Shown here piece after piece: positions 50,053 to 59,014 of a stretch of DNA of 64,000 bases. The first letter of the stretch is position 1. The number at the start of each line of letters is the position of its first letter. The notes under the pieces were generated by a model, which saw only the letters and a program-made list of their open reading frames with translations, ran no database searches and was not told where the DNA came from. A program made the position numbers and the translations under genes. Source of the DNA: Flavobacteriales bacterium (GTDB taxonomy: Bacteria > Bacteroidota > Bacteroidia > Flavobacteriales_D > Sanyastnellaceae); NCBI GenBank assembly GCA_018402085.1, contig JAGYJM010000002.1, positions 434,001-498,000 on the forward strand, written 5' to 3'.

Positions 50053-50211
50053 AATAGACTAGTAAAGATATTGAAGGGTTCAGATTGCACGACGGCGGTA
50101 AGGTGTCATTTATCAACATCTGAGAAGCACTTAAGGATCATTAAACCACCCCCCTCGCCAACACCAAGTAACCGCCTACAGCCTACCGTCTTCAGCCGCC
50201 TCCAGCCCCCC

Positions 50212-50703
50212 CTAAATACACTTAAAATAATCAAACGGCTCCAGGCACTCATTGCATTTATAGTGCGCCTTGCAGCTCGTGCTGCCGAATTCAGAAACCA
50301 TTTTGGTGTTCTCGCTGCCGCATTTCGGACAAGCAACAGGAGCTTTTTCGCCGAAGAGGAGGGATTTGTCCGGTGAACCTTTTTCGGGTGGAGCAATGCC
50401 GTATTCGCGCAGCTTCTCACGGGCGTCGTCGGTGAGCCAGTCGGTGGTCCAGGGGGGATGGAGGACCGTTTTCACCTCAACCTGCTCGCCGAAATGCTTG
50501 CGCATCACCGTGCGGATGTTCGCTGAGATGACGTCCATGGCCGGACAGCCACTGTAGGTTGGGGTGATCGTAACGATGAGTTTATCGCCTTCGCTTTCGA
50601 CCTTTCGCACAATACCCATATCGACCACATTCAAGACCGGAATCTCCGGGTCTTTCACTTCGGTCAGAAGTTCAAGGATATGTGCTTCGTCGGTCGTGGT
50701 CAT
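50212..50703 (-). CDS. paaD: Phenylacetyl-CoA epoxidase subunit PaaD (SUF-like zinc-ribbon)
   Basis: 163 residues from ATG 50703 (MTTTDEAHILELLTEV), preferred over a longer frame that would overlap paaC. DUF59/MIP18 fold VKDPEIPVLNVVDMGIVRKV..TPTYSGCPAMDVI; C-terminal zinc ribbon CPKCGSENTK..CKAHYKCNEC with CxxC pairs. Needed for maturation of the PaaAC di-iron epoxidase. Last gene of paaABCD; the space below it (50053-50211) leads to the restriction-modification genes and holds no paaE. Confidence 0.88.
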   Translation of the reverse strand: MTTTDEAHILELLTEVKDPEIPVLNVVDMGIVRKVESEGDKLIVTITPTYSGCPAMDVISANIRTVMRKHFGEQVEVKTVLHPPWTTDWLTDDAREKLREYGIAPPEKGSPDKSLLFGEKAPVACPKCGSENTKMVSEFGSTSCKAHYKCNECLEPFDYFKCI

Positions 50704-50704
50704 C

Positions 50705-51460
50705 TTACCATTGAGCGTCAGGGTACGCACGCGGAATGTGCTGCATCTCCGCCAGCATAAATCCGAGGTGCTCGCTGTGTATGCCTTGCTTGCCGCCTTT
50801 CTGCATCCAGCCGTCTTCAGGGATGTCAAGCGTAGCTTGTTTCAATACCCCATGCACGTTCTCGTGCCAGTAGTCGGCGAGTTTCGTGAGGTCTGGCGCG
50901 ATACCCGCAGCGTGTGCCGCTTCGTCGAGCGCATCAGGGGTGTACAACTCACCGGTGTACATCCACAGGTCGTTGATGCTTTGCTGGATTTTCGCGTGGC
51001 TTTCTTCAGTTCCGTCACCGAGGCGGATGATCCATTCGCTGCTGTGGCGACGGTGGTAGGTGACTTCTTTGATGGATTTCGCGGCGATGGCAGCCACCTG
51101 CTCGTCACTGCTCTGCATCAGCTCATTGAAGAGCAGCCATGCGAAGTGGTCGTACAAGAATTGACGGGCGATGGTGTCTCCGAAATGTCCGTTCGGTTGC
51201 TCAACCAGCAGCACGTTGCGAAAATCATGCGCATCGCGGAAAAATGCCAGCTTGTCTTCGTCGCGCCCTTTGCCTTCGAGCTCGCCGGCGTAGGTCAGGA
51301 TCGAACGCGCCTGCCCGATCAGGTCAAGCGAAATGTTTGTCAAGGCAATGTCTTCTTCAAGTGCCGGACCATGTCCGCACCACTCGCCGAGGCGTTGCCC
51401 CAGAATCAATGCATTGTCTCCGAGACGGAGGAGGTATTCAAACTTCTGCTCTTGTGTCAT
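50705..51460 (-). CDS. paaC: Phenylacetyl-CoA epoxidase subunit PaaC
   Basis: 251 residues. FEYLLRLGDNALILGQRLGEWCGHGPALEEDIAL and LFNELMQSSDEQVAAIAAKSIKEVTYHRRHSSEWIIRLGDG are PaaC, the structural partner of the catalytic PaaA, with a four-helix ferritin-like bundle lacking a functional di-iron site. The adjacent paaB stop and paaC start are 1 bp apart (51460/51461). Confidence 0.93.
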   Translation of the reverse strand: MTQEQKFEYLLRLGDNALILGQRLGEWCGHGPALEEDIALTNISLDLIGQARSILTYAGELEGKGRDEDKLAFFRDAHDFRNVLLVEQPNGHFGDTIARQFLYDHFAWLLFNELMQSSDEQVAAIAAKSIKEVTYHRRHSSEWIIRLGDGTEESHAKIQQSINDLWMYTGELYTPDALDEAAHAAGIAPDLTKLADYWHENVHGVLKQATLDIPEDGWMQKGGKQGIHSEHLGFMLAEMQHIPRAYPDAQW

Positions 51461-51748
51461 TTACATGTGCTTTACCTCGTCCGGAAGGTCATAAAACGTC
51501 GGGTGACGGTAAACCTTATCATCGGCAGGAGTGTAGAGGGCGTCTTTTTCGTCAGGCGACGAAGCCGTAATCGCTTCAGCCGGAACCACCCATATGCTTT
51601 CGCCTTCCATGCGACGGGTATATACGTCGCGGGCATTTTCAATCGCCATTCGGGCATCCGCTGCGTGCAACGAGCCCACATGCTTGTGGCTCAGTCCCTG
51701 CCGCGAGCGGATAAACACCTCAAACAAAGGCCAGTTTTTCTTACTCAT
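51461..51748 (-). CDS. paaB: Phenylacetyl-CoA epoxidase subunit PaaB
   Basis: 95 residues. KKNWPLFEVFIRSRQGLSHKHVGSLHAADARMAIENARDVYTRR is the PaaB signature (small ferredoxin-like subunit, WEVFxRxRxGLxHxHVGSLHA). Bridges PaaAC dimers. Between paaA (18 bp) and paaC (1 bp). Confidence 0.93.
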   Translation of the reverse strand: MSKKNWPLFEVFIRSRQGLSHKHVGSLHAADARMAIENARDVYTRRMEGESIWVVPAEAITASSPDEKDALYTPADDKVYRHPTFYDLPDEVKHM

Positions 51749-51766
51749 AGTAGTGATCTTTCAAGG

Positions 51767-52717
51767 TTATGCCGCCGCCGTTTCATTGCGACGTGCTGCA
51801 CGTTTCTCAGCATGTGCTACAGCAGCTTCACGCACCCAGGCGCCATTGTCGTATGCCTTACGACGGGTTTCAATGCGCTGCTTGTTGCACGGACCATTTC
51901 CTTTGATGACGTTGTAGAATTCATCCCAGTTGATCTCGCCAAAGTCGTAATGTCCGCGCTCTTCGTTCCACTTCAGGTCAGGATCCGGAATGGTCAATCC
52001 GAGGACTTCTGCCTGCGGAACAGTCATGTCGATGAAGCGCTGACGCAGCTCGTCGTTGCTGAAGAGCTTAATCTTCCACTTCATCGATTGTGCGCTGTGG
52101 GGGGAGTTGGCATCGGTCGGACCAAACATCATCAGTGATGGCCACCACCAGCGGTTGAGAGCATCTTGTGCCATCTGCTTTTGCTCAGGCGTTCCTTTCG
52201 CCATGTTGAGCATGATCTGGAACCCCTGACGTTGGTGGAAACTTTCTTCTTTACATACACGCACCATAGCACGTGCGTACGGTCCGTAAGAACACTTGCA
52301 CAGCGGCACCTGGTTCATGATCGCAGCGCCATCTACCAGCCAGCCGATCGCGCCGATGTCGGCCCAGTTAATCGTTGGGTAGTTGAAGATACTTGAGTAT
52401 TTCGCACGTCCGTCGTGCAACTCTTCAAGCAACTCATCGCGCTCTACGCCAAGGGTTTCAGCCGCAGAGTAGAGGTAAAGACCATGTCCGGCTTCATCCT
52501 GCACCTTCGCTAGCAAAATAGCTTTGCGCTTCAGTGATGGGGCGCGGGTAATCCAGTTGCCTTCGGGTAGCATTCCCACAATTTCAGAGTGCGCATGCTG
52601 GCTGATTTGACGAATCAGCGTCTTCCGGTAGGCATCCGGCATCCAGTCTTTTGGCTCTATTTTTTTATTGTCAGCAACGTAATCATCAAAACGCTGCATC
52701 ATATTCTGTTCTTCCAT
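51767..52717 (-). CDS. paaA: Phenylacetyl-CoA 1,2-epoxidase catalytic subunit PaaA
   Basis: 316 residues. Di-iron ligands in [20 protein letters not shown] (ExxH) and [17 protein letters not shown] (E..H), with [21 protein letters not shown] upstream. Converts phenylacetyl-CoA to its 1,2-epoxide using O2 and reductant from PaaE, for aerobic breakdown of phenylacetate and aromatic amino acids. First of paaABCD. PaaE, PaaG/Z and PaaK are not in this window. Confidence 0.93.
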   Translation of the reverse strand: MEEQNMMQRFDDYVADNKKIEPKDWMPDAYRKTLIRQISQHAHSEIVGMLPEGNWITRAPSLKRKAILLAKVQDEAGHGLYLYSAAETLGVERDELLEELHDGRAKYSSIFNYPTINWADIGAIGWLVDGAAIMNQVPLCKCSYGPYARAMVRVCKEESFHQRQGFQIMLNMAKGTPEQKQMAQDALNRWWWPSLMMFGPTDANSPHSAQSMKWKIKLFSNDELRQRFIDMTVPQAEVLGLTIPDPDLKWNEERGHYDFGEINWDEFYNVIKGNGPCNKQRIETRRKAYDNGAWVREAAVAHAEKRAARRNETAAA

Positions 52718-53512
52718 AACCTTGGGTTTGGCTTGTCACAATACAATTTTACGAAAATGTCAGCTTTATCCTGCTAACATTGGTCATGCAGCGATGTTCT
52801 CTGAAGAGTCTGGAGTCGGGTGGCTGGGGTCTGGAGGTTGCCGTCGGCCGTCTGCGGTCAGCGGTCTGGTGTAAGGGGTGGAAGGTGCAAGTTGGGAGTT
52901 CGGGGATGAGAGGGCTTTTCCCCGCGTGAAAACGCGGGATGGTGTGGGCCTGTTACAGCGCATCATTGCGCTGCTCTCTACTCCTAAATATACGTTAGTA
53001 TGGCGGCGGCTATTGCCGCCGGACTGGCGTAGCGAAGCGCATCAGAAGTAGCAAGCGGCTATTGCCGCCGGACTGGCACTGAGAGGGATGCCTCACAGGC
53101 ATCCGCAAATGGTCGATCCACGACGAATTCCGTTAAATCGAAATCGAAATGGAAACAGAAATCGAAATTTCTGACCGCAGACGGCTGACCGCAGACCGCA
53201 GACCGCAGACGGCAGACGGCAGACCGCAGACCGCAGACGGCTGACCGCAGACGGCTGACCGCTGACCTTCCCTAAATAGCGTTGACAACCGTATAAGTGT
53301 TGCCACCCATTTCTTTTGGGCAACGTTGCCAATGATGAAAAAGTGGCAACAAGACAGCCTACCTGTGATTGTACACCTGAGCGCAGCACAGCTGAATTCT
53401 TTTGATTCGATAGGCGTAGCCATTCATCGCATCAGCTTCGCGGTTTGTCTGCAATAACGCTACGCAACGATACGCTAACTTCCTTCGTCATAGATGTACA
53501 ACACCACAACGT
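52718..53512. repeat. 795-bp gene-free spacer with heptad array, palindromes and an IS-end fragment
   Basis: GACCGCA/GACGGCT heptads in reverse orientation (52835-52870) and a long forward array (53168-53268), a GCAGCGCATCATTGCGCTGC palindrome (about 52958-52977), three GCGGC-TATT-GCCGC palindromes (53005-53075), and at 53264-53286 a 23-bp stretch identical to the left end of IS copy A. After it, GTTGCCAC/GTGGCAAC arms (53294-53344) form an inverted repeat. Minus-strand open frames here are built from the repeats and are not supported as genes. Confidence 0.7.
53264..53286. mobile_element. Isolated copy of the IS-A left terminal repeat
   Basis: 23 of 23 bases match 35219-35241, the left inverted repeat of IS copy A, and here it is preceded by T, giving the TGACC... 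start expected of an IS3-family end. The sequence beyond is unrelated to the IS. A relic end, a deleted copy, or a preferred target sequence are possible. Confidence 0.5.
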
Positions 53513-56011
53513 ATGACCAGACTACTCCTTTTGCCCTTGATGTTGTATCTCACTGGTGGAGTTATCGCTCAGCCGCAATCTACGCGGTCGTTCACGAATT
53601 CCTCAACAGGGTCAGACCCTTTTACGGTGACCTATGACGGCGAGAATATCACCATTGATTTATCGGCTATCCAGAACGAAACGGTGTACAGGGCAACACT
53701 TGACCTCTATGTCCGCCCTGAACGTTACTTCGAGATTCAACCTGATTACTTCGTCTCCGATGCATCGAATACACCCTACATCGTGCAGGCTGCAGACGGC
53801 GGTACTCTGGAACTGCTACCACCGCGTTACCTCACCTTCGACGCGACCACTGCGGTTCAGGAAGCCATCGAATCGGGAAGCGTAACCTTCACACTTCAAC
53901 AAACTCCACAAGGCGTCGGACCTGTGATTTCTCTCGACGTCATGAGCAGCGCACCGCCCCCCACTGCCATTTCTCAGGTTGCTGAATTGTCTGCTTACCA
54001 TCAGGATGGAAGCACCATGCTTGTTTTTGAAGAGGTGACGCCTTTTGTGACTTCGCCTACATGGACGCGCACTGAATACCTAAACACCGTGTACGATGAG
54101 CTGATGCATGACATCGCTCCGAAACATCGCTACCGGATCTACAGATCTGAAACACCCATTCTGAGTGCCGAAGACCTGATTCAGGCAGAGCTCATTGATG
54201 AAATTATGCCGCTCTCAGGTTGGAACTACCTCGGCAACTCCGACAACGATGTGATCTACCCCTTCCCCAAGGCCGAAATGACCTTCGCCGAGCCTACCGA
54301 AGGCATCTATGTACACCGCTACACGGGTGAAGCCGCGGTTGAAAATGTTTGGTACTTCGTGAGTTATTCCCTCAACGGGGCTGAAAGCTTCACGTCGCTT
54401 CAGGAAGGACAGAACCTGAGTGCCGTAGAGGAAGAATCTGCGGGTTCCGGACTCACCTTGCAATGGCGGGAAGAAGAATTTCCAAATGGCTGGTACTTTT
54501 GGGCAGATCGTCACCCCACCATGTACTCGGTGGTCAGATGGGAGTCTCCTCCCTACTGGAATGTCCCTTCTAAAGGGTTCAATTATCAGATAGGAATTCC
54601 TGCTGAAGAAGCGCAGGTTGATGAACCAATGCTTGAAATAGCCCCACATGCCTTTGGAGGCAATTACACTTCGCCGAATCCATGGCACAGCTACTGGGAT
54701 GGAGGCATTCTGCTGATGCAGAATCACATCTATTACAACAGCTATACGGCATTCAGTGAATGTGCAACCACCTTGCGTTCCTGGAGCGAAGGAAGTGTTC
54801 AACCCTACTACCAGGCGCGCACTTCAGCCATGGCGATCGATTATGTAGCTGATCGCTTCAATATTGACAGCACCCGTATCATTTTGACAGGAGGCTCGAT
54901 GGGAGGCGCCGCCGGCCATTTTTGGGGGATGCGAAGCAATGATTTTTTCGCCTACATCCTCTCGGAAGTCGGGAACAATATTCCAGACTCTGATCCTTGT
55001 TGTGTATGGGAGTTTGAGAACTGGGGCGCTTATGGCAGGGTAAACTGGCAGTTGCCTTTTTCAAACACGCAGATGGAGCGCTTCGGACATTCCCTGGTGA
55101 ATCCGGAAGACGGAGTGAGTGTCTGGGACTACTACGACAATACGATCTGGCTCACTCAGCATCCGGAACAAGACACGCCGTTTATTTCATTCTCGAACTC
55201 AACAGATGACCCGGCCATTGGCTGGGATGAAGCCTGGCAAAATGCGCAGGTCGTGCACGATAGCAAAAGACCTCATGCCTTCTTCTGGGGGGCACAAGGG
55301 CACAGCTATCCCCTGGGCTGGATCGACATCGGAATACGCAGCAATGAGAGTTTGCCTGCTTTTAGCAATACCACAATAGACGATGACCTGGGCGCCACAT
55401 CGTCGAATATGGAGGAGAGTGGGCAACGCAACCAATGGTTGCGCTGGGATCCGTCGACCATTTTGGATGAAGGCAACCTCTATGGCATCGATCTTTCGCT
55501 GGCTTCAGACGCACCTGCAGCGTCGTGTCTGACGGATGTAACACTCAGGCGTTTGCAGCAGTTTGATGTGGTGCCGATGGCCGTGTATGATTGGTCGTTA
55601 CTGGATGCAAGTGACAATGAGCTTTTCTCCGGACAAACATTCGCTGATGAGCACGGTCTGCTCACGGTCTCCTCGCTTGAAATCACACAAGATACGCGCA
55701 GGTTAGTTATTGAGCCGGGAGTGGTTGGTGTGAGTGAATCGCTGATCCATACTGATTTTCGTGCTTTTCCGGTGCCCTTCGTTGACCGGTTGATACTGAC
55801 AGGAGATCAGGCGCGTGAAATTCAGCGGATCCTGTTTCATGACCTCAATGGTCGTTTTTTATTCGCCGCGAAAGCGGCGGATGCGAACCCGGTCGAAGAA
55901 CAACGTTTGACCTTAGACCTCAGCGGTTTTCCAGATTACACGGGTATTGTCGTGGCTACCGTCGAAATGACTTCGGGTGTATGTCGTTTAAGGCTCATGA
56001 AGACCAATTGA
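53513..56011 (+). CDS. Large secreted alpha/beta-hydrolase-like protein with T9SS-like tail
   Basis: 832 residues with signal peptide (RLLLLPLMLYLTGGVIAQ). N-terminal 450 residues are beta-rich and of no known type. Residues about 440-640 are esterase-like: NIDSTRIILTGGSMGGAAGHFWGMRSN has the GGSMGG nucleophile elbow, and GHSYPLGW holds a candidate catalytic His, as in PHB-depolymerase or feruloyl-esterase folds. The C-terminal part FRAFPVPFVDRLILTGDQ..HDLNGRFLF.. LRLMKT resembles a T9SS sorting domain. Probably secreted and acting on a polymer or ester. A palindrome of the nested family (55862-55884) encodes FAAKAADA in this tail. Confidence 0.65.
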   Translation: MTRLLLLPLMLYLTGGVIAQPQSTRSFTNSSTGSDPFTVTYDGENITIDLSAIQNETVYRATLDLYVRPERYFEIQPDYFVSDASNTPYIVQAADGGTLELLPPRYLTFDATTAVQEAIESGSVTFTLQQTPQGVGPVISLDVMSSAPPPTAISQVAELSAYHQDGSTMLVFEEVTPFVTSPTWTRTEYLNTVYDELMHDIAPKHRYRIYRSETPILSAEDLIQAELIDEIMPLSGWNYLGNSDNDVIYPFPKAEMTFAEPTEGIYVHRYTGEAAVENVWYFVSYSLNGAESFTSLQEGQNLSAVEEESAGSGLTLQWREEEFPNGWYFWADRHPTMYSVVRWESPPYWNVPSKGFNYQIGIPAEEAQVDEPMLEIAPHAFGGNYTSPNPWHSYWDGGILLMQNHIYYNSYTAFSECATTLRSWSEGSVQPYYQARTSAMAIDYVADRFNIDSTRIILTGGSMGGAAGHFWGMRSNDFFAYILSEVGNNIPDSDPCCVWEFENWGAYGRVNWQLPFSNTQMERFGHSLVNPEDGVSVWDYYDNTIWLTQHPEQDTPFISFSNSTDDPAIGWDEAWQNAQVVHDSKRPHAFFWGAQGHSYPLGWIDIGIRSNESLPAFSNTTIDDDLGATSSNMEESGQRNQWLRWDPSTILDEGNLYGIDLSLASDAPAASCLTDVTLRRLQQFDVVPMAVYDWSLLDASDNELFSGQTFADEHGLLTVSSLEITQDTRRLVIEPGVVGVSESLIHTDFRAFPVPFVDRLILTGDQAREIQRILFHDLNGRFLFAAKAADANPVEEQRLTLDLSGFPDYTGIVVATVEMTSGVCRLRLMKTN
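55862..55884. repeat. Palindrome GCCGC-GAAA-GCGGC inside the secreted hydrolase gene
   Basis: TTCGCCGC-GAAA-GCGGCGGATGC, in frame as F-A-A-K-A-A-D-A. Identical over its 23 bases to the copy in the M23 peptidase signal peptide (62334-62356). Confidence 0.8.
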
Positions 56012-56046
56012 CTTGACAGCGGTTAACCAGGTTTATCCGCAGACTG

Positions 56047-56772
56047 TCACCGCTGCAACAACCAATTCAGAAACTCCGTCTGACTGCGCTCCAGGTAGAG
56101 CAGATCATTCAACTCGTGGTAGCGGTCTTTCTCAAAATTCATCTTGTAACCGGCGCGCAGCAGCTCGAGGCGTTTCTCTTCATCATCGATGACAGAGATA
56201 AGCTCACGCGCCTGTGCAAGGGTCAGACATTCTTCTTTGAGGATGCGCTTCAGGTGCTTCTCCCGATTTCGCTCGAACTCCATGTCTTGCAAGTCAGATA
56301 TCCAGTTGCGGACGTCAGATGGGAGGGCGGGAGGGGCGCAATGGTCGCCGGTGAGGGTGAACACCTCGACTTCCAGGTCTGCTGACTGCAGCGCGTTGGG
56401 CTGCGTGTAGTCTTGCGGACGTTCATCCGGATTCAGCAGGCTCAGGGTGAAGCGGTTTCCTGAAGGAAGGATCTGTATCTGAGGGGTCCACGTGGTATCA
56501 AGGGCAATCCGTGTACGAAGGAAAATCATCGGTTCCTGAAGAATCCGCACCTCGAACAGTTGCGCTTCCGGAAAGAGTCCTTCCACCGCAAAACGGCCCG
56601 TAATGGAATCTCCGAAAAGCTCCTCGCCGCGATGCAGGCTGTACACCAGCGAATCTGGTCCCGAAAACATAATGGCAGGGCGCAGCAGGGTGTCAACCGA
56701 CGCATCCTGCGCTTTTGCGCAGAAAGCCGACACTAAAAAAAGAAACACAAACGTCAAGGGCTTCAACTGCAT
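56047..56772 (-). CDS. Periplasmic protein with DUF4476-like helical domain
   Basis: About 241 residues from ATG 56772 (MQLKPLTFVFLFLVSAFCAKAQ), one of two adjacent Met; upstream Met at 56814 would precede the signal peptide by 14 residues and overlap the flippase. The signal peptide cleavage region FCAKAQDAS is encoded by the palindrome at 56702-56724. The middle is a beta-rich domain; the last 100 residues (DMEFERNREKHLKRILKEECLTLAQARELISVIDDEEKRLELL) resemble DUF4476, a Bacteroidota helical domain of unknown function. Confidence 0.6.
   Translation of the reverse strand: MQLKPLTFVFLFLVSAFCAKAQDASVDTLLRPAIMFSGPDSLVYSLHRGEELFGDSITGRFAVEGLFPEAQLFEVRILQEPMIFLRTRIALDTTWTPQIQILPSGNRFTLSLLNPDERPQDYTQPNALQSADLEVEVFTLTGDHCAPPALPSDVRNWISDLQDMEFERNREKHLKRILKEECLTLAQARELISVIDDEEKRLELLRAGYKMNFEKDRYHELNDLLYLERSQTEFLNWLLQR
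56702..56724. repeat. Palindrome CTGCGC-AAAA-GCGCAG inside the DUF4476-like gene
   Basis: On the minus strand TTCTGCGC-AAAA-GCGCAGGATGC, in frame as F-C-A-K-A-Q-D-A. Nearly the same sequence, with a GAAA loop, stands in the xseA-xseB spacer at 38710-38729. Confidence 0.75.
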
Positions 56773-56795
56773 CATCTCGCTTGAGGACGGCAAAG

Positions 56796-58349
56796 TTACG
56801 AATCGCCTCTCCAACGGTTACGCAAGAACCGTACCGGAAGTTTATCTGCCAGCGTGCCGAGGATGTTGTCTTTGCCCTGGCGGAAGATGAATGGCACGAA
56901 CCACGCGGCCGCCAGGAGGCAACCACCGTTAATGACGAGCGCGACAATGAGGCGTGCAAGCCGCCAGTCTTCGAGTTGCTGATTGATTTGCACGGCCAGG
57001 AAAGATGCACCGGTGACTATGACCGCTGCGATCACACCGGGGGTCAATTTTTTAAAAAGCTGACGGAATTTGAGATGAATCAGGCTCAAACTGAGCCCCA
57101 TCATCAGTACAAATTGTACCATCACGGCTGCTACCAGCGCCCAGGCCACACCATTCAGCCCGGCCGCTAATCCGAAATACGCACCTACCCCCACCAGCAC
57201 GAAGAAGACCGCTTTGACCAGGCTTCCGGTATAGACCCGATCAAGCGCGCGCACTACGCTGTCACCAACTTTGATAAGTGAACGAAAGGCGACTGACACA
57301 AAGAGAATCTGCACAATCGGAACCGCTTCAGTGTATTTCTCACCAAGAAACAGCACCGTGATCTCATCGGCGAAGAAGATCATGAATACCGAGCCCGGAA
57401 TGACAAGCAGACCAATGTGATAGATGGCGCTGAGGAATGCGCGTTGAAGCCGCGGAAGGTCATCCTGTAGCAGTGAGAGTCCGCTGAACATGACGCTGTC
57501 ACTCAACTTACCGAGGACGGTAATCGGCAATCCCATAAGGTAAACCGATCGGTCATAGATACCGGTGCTTTTCCATCTGCCTGCGGCGATATCAGCGGCA
57601 TCGCTGTAGCCGAACTTGCCAACAATGAGCGTGTCAATCTTGGTCGCCGCATAGTTGAACATATTGAACAACGTGCTGCCTCCTCCATATCGGATCATCT
57701 CCCGCGTGGCCTCCCGGCTCCAGGCGAGTCCGACAGGCGTCGGACGAAATACCCAATAGGTCAGTGTCATTAGGGTATTCTGGCTCAAAAGTGCTGCCAC
57801 ATAGGCCCAGAGGTCGTAACCTGAATAAGCCATAGTTAAGCCCACCCCAAGGTTGCCCACTGTCATGGCTGTGGTAGAGCAGAAGAAGAGCTTCTTAAAG
57901 CTCATTTCTTTGATGATGAGGCTTTTCGGTACAATTGCGAGGGCAGAGATGAAAAAGCTGAGACCGATCCATCGTAAAACGCTTACCAACGGCTCATGCT
58001 CATAGAACGCAGCAATCGCGGGTGCCAGCAGGTAGAGACCGAGCGTGAAGACTATACCCAGCACCAGGCTGATGATAAAGGCGCTGTTGATGTGCTCTTG
58101 AGTGAGGTGCTTCTTCTGAATGAGGGCCGGACCAATTCCGATTTGTGAAAAGATCTCGATAAACCCAACTACCACCAATGCAATCGCCATCACACCGAAG
58201 GCTTCTTCGGAAATGAGACGCGCCAGCACCGAAATAAAGATGAGCTGGAGCACAACCTGACTGAAGACGTTGAGTGCCTGCCAGCCAAACGAGTGTATGA
58301 ATCTTTCGCGGATACTCACAAAGTTAGCGTCAGTGCAAGGTAAGCGCAT
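56796..58349 (-). CDS. Lipopolysaccharide/oligosaccharide flippase (second, WzxC-like)
   Basis: About 507-517 residues; GTG 58319 (VSIRERFIHSFGWQALNVFSQVV) fits the family start better than ATG 58349. Twelve to fourteen transmembrane helices and the family signatures FGVMAIALVVVGFIEIFSQIGIGPALIQ and YAATKIDTLIVGKF place it in the MOP superfamily, WzxC/colanic-acid type. A different subgroup from the 6142-7425 flippase. No glycosyltransferases adjoin it; next is the DUF4476-like gene (24 bp overlap in the longest reading). Confidence 0.82.
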   Translation of the reverse strand: MRLPCTDANFVSIRERFIHSFGWQALNVFSQVVLQLIFISVLARLISEEAFGVMAIALVVVGFIEIFSQIGIGPALIQKKHLTQEHINSAFIISLVLGIVFTLGLYLLAPAIAAFYEHEPLVSVLRWIGLSFFISALAIVPKSLIIKEMSFKKLFFCSTTAMTVGNLGVGLTMAYSGYDLWAYVAALLSQNTLMTLTYWVFRPTPVGLAWSREATREMIRYGGGSTLFNMFNYAATKIDTLIVGKFGYSDAADIAAGRWKSTGIYDRSVYLMGLPITVLGKLSDSVMFSGLSLLQDDLPRLQRAFLSAIYHIGLLVIPGSVFMIFFADEITVLFLGEKYTEAVPIVQILFVSVAFRSLIKVGDSVVRALDRVYTGSLVKAVFFVLVGVGAYFGLAAGLNGVAWALVAAVMVQFVLMMGLSLSLIHLKFRQLFKKLTPGVIAAVIVTGASFLAVQINQQLEDWRLARLIVALVINGGCLLAAAWFVPFIFRQGKDNILGTLADKLPVRFLRNRWRGDS

Positions 58350-58477
58350 TCAGTGCGCGGTGCTTCATCCTCACACAACTCTTTTAACGCGGAGATGGTG
58401 GATATCCTTGTGGATGGATGGCAGATCGCGGACGACGGATGGCGTGGGCGGGTATGTGGGGGGCACCACCGAAATAC

Positions 58478-58501
58478 AAAAAGCCCCGCACGGAGCGGGG
58501 C
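58478..58501 (-). terminator. Orphan minus-strand terminator, probably that of rny
   Basis: Perfect GCCCCGC-ACGGA-GCGGGGC stem (58483-58501), followed on the minus strand by five U. No minus-strand gene ends nearby except rny, whose stop is at 59979, on the far side of IS copy B. Removing the 1.4-kb insertion and one 3-bp duplication would put this hairpin about 75 bp after the rny stop, a normal terminator distance. Confidence 0.8.
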
Positions 58502-58571
58502 GTTGAAAATAATCGTGTCTTCGAATACAGTCTGCAGACAGCTGATGATGACCAGAAAAAGTTGACACTTT

Positions 58572-58973
58572 TTGAGCCATAAAAGAGACAGATTTATGGC
58601 AAATCGAAATCAACTACGAGACCGGAAGGTCTACAGCACAGAGCTGAAGCTCCACATCGTAAAGCAAATCGAACGTGGAGAACTCGGCGTGACAGATGTC
58701 TGCCGGGCTTACGGGGTAAAGAGTCGTGACACGGTGTACAAATGGATCTACAAATATTCCCGATCTTTAGAGAAAGGAACCTTATTCGTTGTGGAGAAAG
58801 ACAGTCTATCAAAGAAGCTAGCGGAGCTGGAGCGCCGCAACAAAGAGCTTGAAGCGGCCTTGGGTCGCAAACAAATGGAGTCTGATTTTTACAGAACCAT
58901 GATCGAGCTTGCAGAGGAGCGTCATGGTATCAGTATAAAAAAAAAGAGTGGCGAGGAACCGTCGAGCGACTGA
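58572..58973 (+). CDS. IS3-family OrfA (IS copy B)
   Basis: 133 residues (frame annotated here from the in-frame start at 58572; MANRNQLRDRKVYST at 58596 is an equally good start). HTH KVYSTELKLHIVKQIERGELGVTDVCRAYGVKSRDTVYKWIYKYS followed by a coiled coil (LAELERRNKELEAALGRKQMESDF). Near its end the codons ATA AAA AAA AAG contain the slippery A-run that brings ribosomes into the OrfB frame. Confidence 0.88.
   Translation: MSHKRDRFMANRNQLRDRKVYSTELKLHIVKQIERGELGVTDVCRAYGVKSRDTVYKWIYKYSRSLEKGTLFVVEKDSLSKKLAELERRNKELEAALGRKQMESDFYRTMIELAEERHGISIKKKSGEEPSSD
58937..58946 (+). promoter_or_regulatory. Programmed -1 frameshift site A9G
   Basis: Nine A followed by G, read as ATA-AAA-AAA-AAG in OrfA, ideal for -1 slippage. 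The -1 frame continues without a stop as KKEWRGTVERLRGS... straight into OrfB at 59015 (OrfA frame 0, OrfB frame -1). OrfA stops 28 bp further. This would yield the OrfAB fusion transposase known for IS3 elements. Confidence 0.8.
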
Positions 58974-59014
58974 GAGGCAGTTATACGCTGACTAGTTTAT
59001 GTGGTTTTTTTGGC

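Noticed and set aside
50564-52138. Open frame of 524 codons on the + strand opposite paaABC
   Set aside because: It is the antisense shadow of paaC, paaB and paaA, which have clear family signatures on the minus strand. The frame's protein has no motif and is rich in unusual residues.
53093-53423. Minus-strand frames near the isolated IS end, considered as a transposase remnant
   Set aside because: The peptides show no HTH or DDE motif and consist partly of heptad-repeat translation.
58316-58327. TAACTTTG on the minus strand at the start of the second flippase, considered a promoter
   Set aside because: It would overlap the GTG start itself, so a transcript from it would lack the start; treated as chance.
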